A stretch of DNA of 47,500 nucleotides from Bugula neritina (taxonomy: Eukaryota; Bryozoa; Gymnolaemata; Cheilostomatida; Bugulidae): positions 657,501 through 705,000 of the forward strand of contig OZ037770.1 of the NCBI GenBank assembly GCA_964035545.1, written 5' to 3'. Every line of letters begins with the position of its first letter. Positions within the stretch are counted from its first letter, which is position 1. The position numbers and the translations under genes are program-made. The notes under the pieces are model-generated. The model saw only the letters and a list, made by a program, of their open reading frames with translations. It was not told the origin of the DNA and searched no databases. Below, one piece after another: positions 1 through 18,958 of the stretch.

Positions 1-584
1 ATATATGACGCTTCATTGAACATTTATATCCAATGAATTAATGCAAACGTTGCCTTGTTCAAAAGGATCCTCCGCAGTATTTTTTAAATCTAGCAGTGCT
101 TGACCCAACGAACTGCAGCGCCGTACAGGAAGCTCAAACATTTGTAAAAATGACAGACATTTTACGTTACAGCCTGTGGTGTGGCAGAGTGAGTCTAGAG
201 GGTTATTTTCAAATAAACAATTTCGATAAGGTCACCTGTTTAGCATGCACAACTTATCAATAGGTTAGAGCACACTATTTATGATGTTCAAATGGCAGGA
301 GTTTACTTGGGCTCTAATACAATTTTTGCTGAAACTCGTTAGCCTGTAAGCTTTTGTGGTTTTAGACAAATAGCTAAGTTCAACATTAGTCTGACGATGA
401 AGGTTTTGTGTTATAAACCGACTTCGTCTTTTTATTGGACCTGATGTGACATTCTGGTCAACTTATTAAATTTGTAATATCCAATTATCTTTAGCGGGTG
501 TCGTCAGTTTGATGATTGTTTAAATTTTTAACGTTCCATTATGTGTTTTCAAAATATTCATTTAATAAGTTTCTGTGAGCTTAG
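1..584 (+). other. Intron 6 of gene A (3' part), entering from outside the window
   Basis: No exon of the family is recognisable here. In paralog B the distance from exon 6 to exon 7 is about 540 bases, so exon 6 of gene A probably lies just left of the window. The stretch ends in a normal acceptor (TTAG at 581-584) before exon 7. No repeat or RNA gene was recognised in it. Confidence 0.6.
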
Positions 585-3500
585 ACACCTGAAGAAAAAT
601 CTACAGAACCATTTATTGTCACTCCTGGTACTAACTATGAGATAACATTTAGAGTGATGAGTGCTGGATTGGAGTTAAAGAGACATTTTAAACAGTTTTT
701 AGGTAACCCATATTTATTAAACCAATTTACTTTTCATTACGACAGAGAGACTATTAAGAAAATAGCAAAGCTAAATAATCTAATGAATGTGGGAGGCGTT
801 CAAGTGGTAAATTTAGCAAAGCGTCTCTAGAATGATGCTATTGATATATATGTACTAATTTTTTTAATTGACTCACAACTACGTGCAAATAAAATAATTA
901 TTCTAGTCAAGTGCATTAAGGTATTTGTTTAAAGTTTAGATATATAATAAAAATAAATGCAAAAAATAGTGAATGTTATACACTTTTTAATTTGAATATG
1001 ATTTTAGCACCTCTCTCAGTCAAAACACTAGTCGCATCACCAACAACTCAAAATGTCTATGGTAAATTTAGAGTATTAATAGAATGGAGCTTCAGGGATT
1101 ATACTTTTTTTGATTCACTGGTCATCAAATCATCAACAGAGTGTGGTAATCGCCACTTATACTTAGTGAGTACTGAAACATGGTTGTTGGCTTTTAATAT
1201 TCCACGTATAAGAATACTGATTTACTTTTAATTGAAAGTTATATTCAAAATTTATTAAAAACCAACTGCACTATAAGTTTTACCCCTGATAAAACTGATA
1301 TACTGCAATGAGTAAAGGTTTGTACTTAGAAAATGCTTTGAGATGGTTTTGTTTATGTCTATATTATGCTATAATTAAATTTTTGCGAGTTTAACTTCGC
1401 TAATAGTATGTTTTCAATTTTATCTCTGTGCAAAAGATTGTTCCTATTGTTCCTAGTATCTTTAACTCTGAGTCATCAAATAGCCATTCTGACTATAAGT
1501 CATCAAATAGTCTTTTTGAATATGAATCATTGAATAGTCATTCTGAAGATGACTCATCAGAAGTTCAATCTGAATATGGGCCATAAAATAATCATTCTGA
1601 ATATGACTCTTCAAATAGTAACTTCAAACATGGGTCATTAAATAGTCTCTTTGAATATGACTCATTAAGAACTTTGTTTGCAACTTTGGATGCTTGATTC
1701 CAAATTATAAAAAAATACAAATGTTTGTTTGCAGAATTTTGTGAGAGGAGTCCAAGGATCAGCAGAGTGGGTGGATACTATACCAACAGGACAACTCTGC
1801 ACATTTACCATCCGGGTGACTAGCGATGATTTCAATGGAAACAAATTTGTTTCGCCACACATTACAGCCTCCGTTTGGCTAGGTAAGAAAGACTGATTGC
1901 AGTTGTTTTTCTAAATTCATATTTCATCTTTTATGTTTTGTTTTTCATATTTTCAACATTTTTTATAAAACTGGTAAGAATTTCTCAACCCTCTTTCAGA
2001 TACTTACTATCAATAGAGCTAAATCATATGCTTATATACTAAAAATTTGTTGAGTGCAAACCTGAGCTATTCTCATGTTTTTTTAGACTACTGTCTTGCA
2101 TGGTGAAGCTGTCAGCAATAAACACTGATAGCATATGAACAATTTATTATAATTCTTCAGTACTATATATAATTATGTTTACTTAAACCAACTGTTAGTC
2201 TTATTTCTCTGAATATGTGTCAATTTCAGGCTGGTTGATTTTTCAGCTCCAATGCCACCCAGGAGTGTCGCATTCTTCAAACAAGAAAGTGACAATAACA
2301 CAGGATCCTACACTTTGTGGTTAAATAAACCAAGAAACACTCTCTTCTCACAAGTGTTAGTAAACATCACAGACACTGATGATGGAAACACTACAGAGCT
2401 TAACTACCAATTTAATGGTGAAACTTTTGAACGTTTATTATATAGATACTAGTTAAAAAAGTAATTGCTTTAATGTTACGTTTACTCAACAGTATCTGTG
2501 CTGTAGTTAGTTAGCGGGCATAATTGCAAACCGGAGGTCTGCGGTTGAAATGCCGATTGGGAGCAATTATTTTTTGCGCTATTTCAGCCTTTAGTGAAGT
2601 GAAGTAGTTTACAAGGAGCTATTACTTCTTTTAAGCATTATTTTGAAATTGGCAAATTAAAATATCACAACACAAAAATCTTTACTATAGTGGCCTTTAC
2701 AAAGCAGTGCATCTCGAAAAAACTTCAACTCGGCGAAATTGCATTTATGACTGAAGATTGTGAAGGTATAAATGCAACTTTAGTTCTATAATTTGTCAGG
2801 AAACAGCCTAGGTTTTTTTAAAAGATGATTTATATTCTTTAGAAACATTTTCTAATTCTCCCATATACAACAGAGTGATTGAAGACATTGACCAGCTGCC
2901 AAATGGCAGAACTTTCAAGATTACCGTAGTGTTAGTATCAGAACAGAATGGTGAAGTAAAGGAATCTGATCCAGTCTCAACATTCTTCAGAACTCGTATG
3001 TTTACTTTCTGATAAAGTAATATACACTCACATTTTTTGCATTTATAAACAGATACATGTGCCAATTGGCTTTGAGAACGAGACATTACCCTAATGCTTT
3101 TAAGCTAAAATATACGGTTGAAAATTGTAAAATTATTTATCTACTGGGAATCGAACCCGAGTCCTTTGGCTTACAAGCAAGTGTGCTACCATTACACCAC
3201 GGGGAGCCACTGGGTAAACTCAACACTACATCCTGCCTAGTCCTCTAAACTCCACCGGCCTTTCTACTACTCCTTTAGTCATCAGTCTCTCCTGGCCACT
3301 CAACTCCCTCGGAGTACTACAACTACACTACAATAAAAGCCGAAATAGCTTGTAAAATAATTGTCTTCACTGGAAATCGAACCCAAGTCCTCTATCTTGC
3401 AAGCAAGTGTGCTACCATTACACCGCGGAGACTACTGGGTAAACTCAACACTACAAATATGACTTGTTGTCTTTAATTAAACCCGTGTTTTATTTACAGC

Positions 3501-4847
3501 ACCAAATCCACCCAGAATAGTCTCTGTGGTAAGATTAACATCAGAGAGGGTAGAAATTGCTTGGAATTTCCAATCTATAACTGTAAGTTAACTAGTATAA
3601 GTTTGCATAATAAAACACTAATCTTTAATATTTTATTAGCATTTTTCTGAAGAATGAATTTTAACATCTAATTGATACAGTGTGAATTAAATAATATTTA
3701 ATGTAAAACACTAAAAATGACTCAATATTACCATTACGTATAATTTTTGTACCTGTTTACTCAATGAAACTTGCTAGTTTATTTAGAAACGCACTTTTAT
3801 GCAAAATTTTAATTCCCAACAAGTAAGAGAATTTTATGTTTCATTTGTTAAAATTCAGAAGATGATATAATGCTTGTAGAACGCAATTGATATTTATTTA
3901 TTATCAGTATGAGATGTTACATCTAAATACTGTCTACTTCACAATATTTATTTTTTCCTATTGAAAAAGTGATCAATTTAAATTTTCTAATTGATTACTA
4001 GTCTATTCTATATTGCCAACCGTTATTAAAAGTTGTTAATTCGACTACCAAAAAGATAAAGAAAGATATATCAAACATTGAGCATTGTATTTCAGAATCA
4101 AGAAAGAAATATTGTTCGCATATGTTGGAGGGCTTACCCATCTCTATGTACCCAATCAAATGTCACGAATTTTGTCAACCAATCAGATACTGAGTATACT
4201 TCACAAATTGATCATTTTCCAGTCGGAGATTTTATTATATCAATGACTTCTACTGATAATGGTCTTGCTAGTTCACAGAGTAACTCAATTTTATTAGAAA
4301 TTGACTCTAGAGGTAAAGTGTAAAAGTATATAGTACGAAACCCACATTTATCTAACTTTTCAAATAACCAAACACATACTATAACAATATATTACACTTA
4401 TTCACTAGACTTGAAGCAGTGGTTCAATTCAGATATCTTAATCTCTGTTATTTTGTCAATTATTTGCATAATAAAAGGCAAATTATTGTTTACACCGCAA
4501 TATCTAAAGATGCTGCAGTTTTAAAAGCATTTTACAGATCCCAACTTTTTTATCTTTTATATAGTTAGTTGTTAAATAACAAGGTTTGCTAATCATTGTA
4601 GATATGGACTTGCCCCCTTTCGTAGGACTCTGCTCCTTTTCTGGAATATTATGGCTTTTAACTTTTCTAGTGCTTTAGTAAGTGTCTTGCTTGTATTAGC
4701 AAGGAGATGAGTAATTAGAAATATGCTTTAGTAAAACTACAAGTTTCTATATTGCAAAGGTGTGGGTCATGGTGTACCCTGTTCTGTGCTGATGAGGGGA
4801 CAAATCCCGAAACAGCTGCTGTCCACAGATTGTGATATATATAGGCC

Positions 4848-4926
<79 letters not shown>

Positions 4927-4930
4927 ATTT

Positions 4931-4963
<33 letters not shown>

Positions 4964-5295
4964 ATATATAATTTATATATAAACATGGATATATATATAT
5001 TTATATCATGAGTGTGTGTGTGTGCGTGTGTGTGTGTGTGTGTGCGTGTGCGTGTGTGTAAATATTATTTATATATACATATTATTATATTATATTACGT
5101 TATATTATATTATATTTTAACATACTATAATAAATTATGTTATATTATGAATTGTATACATTCAAATGATTATATTTGTCATCACCTTTTTGTAGCATCA
5201 AATCTAAAGAATGGGAAGATATGCTGGAATCTGATAAACACTTTGAATTTTTAGACCACTGCCAGCTACATGTGTATGAAGAAAGAACACAATAA
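585..5295 (+). CDS. Gene A, 3' part: FN3-repeat type I membrane protein (exons 7-15)
   Basis: Exons: 7, 585-702; 8, 1008-1165; 9, 1735-1882; 10, 2247-2417; 11, 2843-2995; 12, 3500-3582; 13, 4096-4312; 14, 4602-4677; 15, 5196-5295 (TAA). Together they encode 407 in-frame residues, and every junction has GT/AG borders with the phases seen in B, D and E. Exon 7 is the second half of FN3-3; exons 8-13 are FN3-4 to FN3-6, with the FN3 hallmarks of a Trp in the early strands (IEWSF, IAWNF) and a turn-Tyr/Phe pattern such as PGTNYEITF. Probable disulfide partners are STECG (exon 8) with QLCTF (exon 9), and ICWRAYPSLC within exon 13. Exon 14 is a hydrophobic helix (PPFVGLCSFSGILW). The tail begins IKSKEW and has about 32 residues. 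Exon 13 differs from gene B at 7 of 72 residues, so A and B are recent duplicates. The family is not one I can name; adhesion or recognition is inferred only from architecture. Confidence 0.85.
1470..1665 (+). repeat. Minisatellite, intron 8 of gene A
   Basis: Roughly eight imperfect copies of a unit of about 24 bases, approximately GAATATGACTCATCAAATAGTCATTCT. Related repeats are at the same intron position in genes B and D. Confidence 0.75.
2508..2572 (+). repeat. Degenerate tRNA-derived SINE fragment in intron 10 of gene A
   Basis: The stretch contains CCGGAGGTCTGCGGTT followed by a B-box-like GGTTGAAATGCC. It matches the anticodon-to-B-box side of the copy at 42010-42082 read on the opposite strand. 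The A-box region is eroded, so this is an old insertion rather than a tRNA gene. Confidence 0.5.
3128..3453 (-). repeat. Dimeric tRNA-derived SINE-like element in intron 11 of gene A
   Basis: Read on the minus strand there are two tRNA-like heads. One has its A-box at 3425-3409 and B-box GGTTCGATTTCC near 3385-3371; the other has its A-box at 3199-3183 and B-box GGGTTCGATTCCC near 3159-3146. Between them is a body of about 150 bases containing GAGTTGAGTGGCCAGGA. Each head is preceded by TAGTGTTGAGTTTACCCAGT. The same head-body-head order, with a related body, recurs at 46730-47020. The near-perfect A and B boxes show tRNA ancestry; no tRNA cloverleaf gene is claimed. Confidence 0.7.
4783..4829 (+). 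ncRNA. Type I hammerhead ribozyme in intron 14 of gene A
   Basis: All core elements are present in order. Stem I 5' strand TCTGTG is at 4783-4788, and core CTGATGA at 4789-4795. Stem II is GGGG with TCCC (last pair G-T) around loop ACAAA (4796-4808). Core GAAA is at 4809-4812. Stem III is ACAG with CTGT around a CTG loop (4812-4822). The cleavage triplet GTC is at 4821-4823, and the stem I 3' strand CACAGA at 4824-4829 is fully complementary to the 5' strand. Short stem III type I hammerheads are known from Penelope-like retroelements and retrozymes of animals. This copy directly precedes a long (TA)n tract. Activity is predicted, not shown. Confidence 0.88.
4836..5060. repeat. (TA)n followed by (TG)n microsatellite, intron 14 of gene A
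   Basis: Interrupted TA repeat from about 4836 to 5003, then TG/CG repeat about 5010-5058. The tract starts a few bases after the hammerhead ribozyme. The short open frames across it are low-complexity artefacts. Confidence 0.95.
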
Positions 5296-5300
5296 ATAAA
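5291..5300 (+). terminator. Poly(A) signal of gene A
   Basis: Two overlapping AATAAA hexamers (5291-5296 and 5295-5300) overlap or directly follow the stop codon. Gene B has the same arrangement four bases after its stop. If used, the 3' UTR would be only tens of bases. Confidence 0.5.
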
Positions 5301-5767
5301 AACATTGTCATTTTTGCTTTTTAAATAGAAAAGATTGATTGTAGCAAGACTCACCAAAAATGAAACATTTCAACAATTTATTTGAAAGAAAAGCAAAATT
5401 GAACATTTAGTAATAATATAACAACTGTGCTTTATACTGCACCAGAAAATTCAATTGCTGGATATTTACCATTAGTGTGGTTTTTAATTTAAAGTTTATC
5501 AATTTTGATACTTCATATCTAAACTCAGGAACATTTAGGAAACTAAAATAAAAACTGATTTTTTTTAAAAATGAGGTAATTGTATAACACTAAAATTGTA
5601 CATAGTCTATCATAATAAAAATATATAAATTAACAATTAGAAATAAAAGAATTCCAAAACCTTAATTTAGCTTAAATTTAAGTAAGCAGGTCATTGTTGA
5701 TTTTATGATAAAATTGCCTCAACCGATATCGATTGAGTACTTTTTGTATCCAAAAGAACTCAGAATA
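5296..5767. other. Spacer between gene A and gene B
   Basis: This 472-base AT-rich spacer is the shortest in the cluster; B-C and C-D spacers are about 1.6 kb. No gene was recognised. It must hold the promoter and 5' UTR of gene B unless transcription reads through from A. TCATTGTTGA at 5691-5700 is shared with the region upstream of gene D. Confidence 0.6.
5691..5700 (+). promoter_or_regulatory. Shared upstream motif of gene B
   Basis: TCATTGTTGA lies 77 bases before the ATG of B. The same 10-mer is at 24191-24200, 66 bases before the ATG of D, and a weaker form (CGATTGTTAA near 15843) lies about 84 bases before the ATG of C. It may be a conserved 5' UTR or promoter element, or simply residue of recent duplication. 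Confidence 0.3.
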
Positions 5768-14303
<8,536 letters not shown>

Positions 14304-14306
14304 CAC

Positions 14307-14312
14307 AATAAA
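14307..14312 (+). terminator. Poly(A) signal of gene B
   Basis: AATAAA begins four bases after the stop codon, in the context ACACAATAAATAA shared with gene A. Confidence 0.5.
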
Positions 14313-14639
14313 TAACAACAAGGATTTCAGCATTTCTTCATTCATGGCACAAAAAATGGTGGTTTTGTACGCATTAACCATAAATTTCCGGGAAGGTCAA
14401 AAGAACCAGAATGTTTTAATATGCAGATGTAGTTCTCATACTGTTGTTACTTTTAAATTATTCTCTTTTTCATGCCTTGTATAAAAACAAGCTAACTTCA
14501 TTAGAGAGCTGAACAGAAAGAAGGTTTTCAATCTTTGATTGTGTTGTTTTTATGTTTTTTTATTTTTTTTAAAATTTTCTTATAAAAATTTGGTAATATA
14601 ATAAATATATTTTATCATGTTATATATTTCTCTTTTGTT

Positions 14640-14910
14640 GCACCACAATCAGCAACGCTATAAATGCAGTGCTGCAAATACTCTTTAATTTATGCCACTG
14701 AGAAGTTTGGTAGAGCCAATTTCCTGCCTTTTTGCAATCAGATATGTTGATATTCTACAACTCTTGCTACTTGAGTGTGTTCAGGCAAATCCCAATGTTG
14801 ATTGCTATTGTTCGACCATTTCTTTTAAACTTCCCATGTTTTATCCTATAAACATATGATGAAATGTTATAAAATATTCAACAGTTTTGGCTAAAGAAAG
14901 TTTTGAACAG
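14640..14910 (+). repeat. 3' flank block shared by genes B and D (B copy)
   Basis: It shares long stretches with 32450-32710, including TTGATTGCTATTG, CCATTTCTTTTAAACTTCC and TGTTTTATCCTAT, in the same order and orientation relative to the gene. This shows that the duplicated unit extended beyond the coding exons. Confidence 0.75.
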
Positions 14911-16008
14911 TTATAGTCTACAGCTTGTTTTAGAGTTGAAGTATGAAAATATACCAGTATAAAAAAATCTTCATTTTTAAATTAATTGATCAGACAAGCT
15001 ATATCTGAGTATTTTACTGTTAAGAAAAAAGAATTTTTAAAGCTTTTGTGCAAGAAAAATTTATAAAAATTTTCACATTTCAATATGTAGGCCTAATATC
15101 AATTTTACATCAACTAAAATCATGTTCTCATCAATACTCAATATTGTGTATATTTTTACCCAATTTATCCTTTAATCTATTAAAACAGCAAGTTTCAATA
15201 AAGTTGTTAGAAATGTCTATAAGCTTTTACTTCAACTCCCATTCTGATTGTTCAGAAGTTATTCTAGTAAATTTGAGTCAAGACATGGTCACATCGACAT
15301 GGTGATAGAAAGAGTTTTTAAGGCAAACATTTCTCATTATCCTTGCAAATAACAACGAAATCTGACCGCCCTCCTAAACATTACTAAACAATTTACCTCT
15401 AACTATCTACTTGGGTTCAGTACGTAAGATCTCTAGTTGCTCGATCACAGATCCTCTTTCACTCTAGAATGCTCCGCACTTGATTTACTCTGTCCCTCTG
15501 AATTGTTAAATTTAAAAGAAGGAGAAACTAAAACTAAAGTATGGTTACAGGAGCTAGTTTACCTAATTAATACATACTTTTACTTTTGTAGTATATCTAA
15601 AAGAATTACAAAAAATCAAATATATAGTCAAGGGTAATGAATATGCTTAAAATTCGTTTGGTAATGCATGTATATACTAGATGCCAATATAATACACACA
15701 TTATGCCAGAAACCTTACCTTTTTCAATATATCTCATGGTATATAGCTGCATCAAAACCAGAATGATTTATCCCAATAAATAAATCAACACAGCAAAAAA
15801 AAATAAAAATATTCAAACATATTTCAACTCAATGCAACAAAACGATTGTTAACATTTTAGATAAATGCCTGAAGTCATGCCAAATTAATGTTTTTTGTAA
15901 TTGAAGCAAAATCTCAATATTAAGTAATGTTTATTAAGGTTGCAATATTACTCTGCATAAATCAGTTGCTATTTTGCCAAGCTGCGAAGCTGTAAGTACA
16001 ATGCTTTA

Positions 16009-16176
<168 letters not shown>

Positions 16177-16276
16177 GTGTATAGTTTACCACTAAAGAGA
16201 GCTCAATGCAGTGCAGAGCAGAGTAAATAAAAGTAATGAACGATAAAATTTGATTTAAAACACTTTATTACTACTA

Positions 16277-16446
<170 letters not shown>

Positions 16447-16801
16447 TTTTTTTTTCAAGCAAACAAAGAAACATATCAAAATTAATATTTATTCTCCTTT
16501 AGAACTATTCTGAGGAACCTACGAGTGTTTCAGCTGAAACGGGAAACGTTTACTGTAAAGGCTGACTTCCACATTAGAATAACTGGTACAGCTTTTGACT
16601 CATGGTATATGAGCTTTCGTTTCTCTCTCTCAGGAAACAATTACATAGATTACGGCACCCAACAACTTTTTCTTTTTACCATTTCGAAGCGTGAAGAGTT
16701 AGTTGAAGTAAGTGTTTTCCGCTCTACTGTTGTGGTTATGTGTTTTCACAAATACATTGATTATTACTTGGAATGGTTTGCTAAAACTAGAAAAAAAAGA
16801 T

Positions 16802-16802
<1 letters not shown>

Positions 16803-16867
<65 letters not shown>

Positions 16868-16910
16868 AGAGAGAGGGAAAGAGAGAGGGAAAGAAAGAGA
16901 GAGATATTTA
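16803..16910 (+). repeat. (GA)n microsatellite, intron 2 of gene C
   Basis: GA repeat with AAAG interruptions at the same intron position as the GA tracts in genes B (6744-7196) and D (25398-25560). Confidence 0.95.
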
Positions 16911-18342
16911 AAGAGAAAAACATATACACAGAAGAGAATGCTCAGAGTTTAAAAATAAATTTGCTTTTGTTTTAGGAAGAGTTTTTAGACCTCTCACCAG
17001 GTGTCAGATATTCAGTCAAGTTCTTGGCTCATCGTCAAACCAATAGAGCTCTAAAAATAAGTCAAACAGCCTCCATCAACATCGGTATTGTCAGTCTAAT
17101 CATACTTCATTTGGTAATACAATTCATTACCTAACATCAGTCAGTTGCATGTTCTAATTGGATCAACTTCTGATTTCCAATGCTAACAATTTATGAAACA
17201 TGCATTTCACCATCTTTTTCATAATTTTATTCAACATATTTTACCAAAATCGCTATAACTCTATGATATAAATATGTAAATTGTGTTTCAACAATCAATG
17301 TTTCAGTCACATGTTTAGGTTTTACTTTCAGCTCCAATGAGAGTTAAGACTTTCTCGGTGAGAAATGATGATCATGACAATTTAATTATAACTGTCGTTC
17401 GTACAACAAAGACACCCTCAGGAAAACCTTCTTATTACAATGGTTTTATAGTGAAGTACTTTATTGTTGGAACTGACCAAGAGCAAACAGTAACAAGTAT
17501 AAACTTGCTCTAGAACTTTTTACCAGTTAGCATTTTTGTAGAAGTAATGCTAAGCTAGTGTGTAAAAAAAGCATATTCAATTATTTATTTCATAAAAACA
17601 AAACAATAATTATTTTGTTGGATATTTCACTCACTCCTTTTCTTTCTCAGCTAAAGTTGGAGAAAAGTCGTGGAGCATAACTGAGCTGAATCTTCCGGGC
17701 AAAAGAAATGTTTCATTTCAGTTGCTTAGTGCATGTGTAGAAGATCGAAACGAGAAACTATATGAAATATCTGATAAGACAATATTGGAAACAGGTATTA
17801 AACAATGCCATATTTGCAGCTAGGTGGTAAATTTACTTTTTTTAGATAAGATTCAAAATAACATCATTTAAGCTCAGAATTTAAGTTCACAAACGTTTCG
17901 AGTTGTTATCACAATATATTGCTGAGTTTTAGGTGGTGTTATACCACAAAATCTTAACTATATAAATATTCCAGGACCTGGATTGCCTCTAGACATTCTG
18001 GTGACGATTGATGAAGACCGTCTCACTGTGTCCTGGAGTCCAATTGATGAGTATACATCTATAGAGTTAGCAGTATCAGGTGAACGTTACAGAGGGACAT
18101 AACGCAGAAAGATAAAGGTAAGTCTTCATCAATACCTATGCAGCAAATGAAAACCACGGCTTTATTTGCTTGTTTACAAAAAAAATACATTTATAATCGA
18201 AATTGAGATCTAAGTTTGTAAATATAAGTTTGAGCCATTGCCAATTGTTAATGCTCAACTCAATTGTGAGTAAGCATGAATGATTGTATTGTGTAGGTAC
18301 CGGAAAGCAACCCGACTGAAGTGTTTCCTATTTTGCGGGGTA

Positions 18343-18958
18343 ACATTTACGAGATTATCTTTCAAGCAAATTTTAGAAATAGAAATGTGCAGAAAGTTAT
18401 CAAGAAAGCAGTTGGTATGTATTTAATCACCACAGTAAGAGATTTATTCAAAATATTTTAAAAAGTTTTTTAAAAATGTTACTGACTCACCAAGTATAGA
18501 TAACGATCACCACACTCAGTTGATGATTTGATGACCAGTGAATCATACAATGTGTCTCTCAATGTCCATTCCAGCATGACTTTGACTTTGTTTGTAGAGC
18601 TTTGCTGAATTGGTGTTACTGTAAAGGATCGTACTGGGAAGGGAGCTAAAAGAGTTTGAAAATACATGAAGTAAAAATTTTCATAGTTGAAACAAAAATT
18701 CACATATTTCTTTTATAATGGTGGTTTTATTGAGCACATTTTCTATAGAGAGTATCTATAAACTGTTGCATTTAAGTCAAATAATATATTTCAAATGTTT
18801 TATTTTTTGATGTATAAAGGTAACATTTTAAAAAACTTTTTAAAATATTTTGAATAAATCTCTTACTGTGGTGATTAAATACATACCAACTGCTTTCTTG
18901 ATAACTTTCTGCACATTTCTATTTCTAAAATTTGCTTGAAAGATAATCTCGTAAATGT
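18343..18958. repeat. Inverted repeat flanking the inverted exon 8 of gene C
   Basis: The left arm 18343-18482 (140 bases) and right arm 18820-18958 (139 bases) are reverse complements with a single one-base length difference in an A run. Each arm carries the last 72 bases of exon 7 plus the start of intron 7. The 337 bases between them hold exon 8 on the minus strand. The right arm plus the centre read on the minus strand give a normal exon 7 end, intron 7 and exon 8 order. Confidence 0.92.
18491..18645 (-). pseudogene. Inverted exon 8 of gene C
   Basis: On the minus strand, TTTTAG precedes an open exon that starts A-P-F-P-V-R and ends YLYL before GTGAGT. This is the first half of FN3-4, with the conserved MLEW and STECG motifs. 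Both splice sites are intact but on the wrong strand for gene C. Its length of 155 bases equals exon 8 of gene D. The donor lies only 8 bases from the arm of the inverted repeat. Confidence 0.88.

Larger units (their letters stand above)
14304..15926. other. Spacer between gene B and gene C
   Basis: No gene was recognised. About 14640-14910 matches the region downstream of gene D (32450-32710). About 15640-15926 must contain the upstream region of C and resembles the region before D (TTACCTTT and TTTCAACTCAA are shared). Short open frames at 15048-15305 and 15437-15637 have no domain signature and no matching frame in the paralogous spacers. Confidence 0.6.

Noticed and set aside
1553-1559. 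CTGATGA on the minus strand as a second hammerhead core
   Set aside because: No GAAA core or stem II follows; it is part of the minisatellite unit. Other CTGATGA sites at 27906, 32020 and 33445 fail the same test.
1665-1862. Minus-strand open frame
   Set aside because: It is antisense to exon 9 of gene A; the same shadow occurs opposite exon 9 of gene B and of gene C.
3128-3248. Possible functional tRNA gene on the minus strand
   Set aside because: A and B boxes are present, but the copy is embedded in a repeated head-body-head unit and no clean cloverleaf with acceptor stem was seen, so it is called a SINE.
585-5295. Immunoglobulin-domain reading of the ectodomain
   Set aside because: The early Trp and the L-x-P/D-G-x-x-Y pattern in the second exon of each pair fit FN3; the Ig pattern of Cys with D-x-G-x-Y-x-C is absent.
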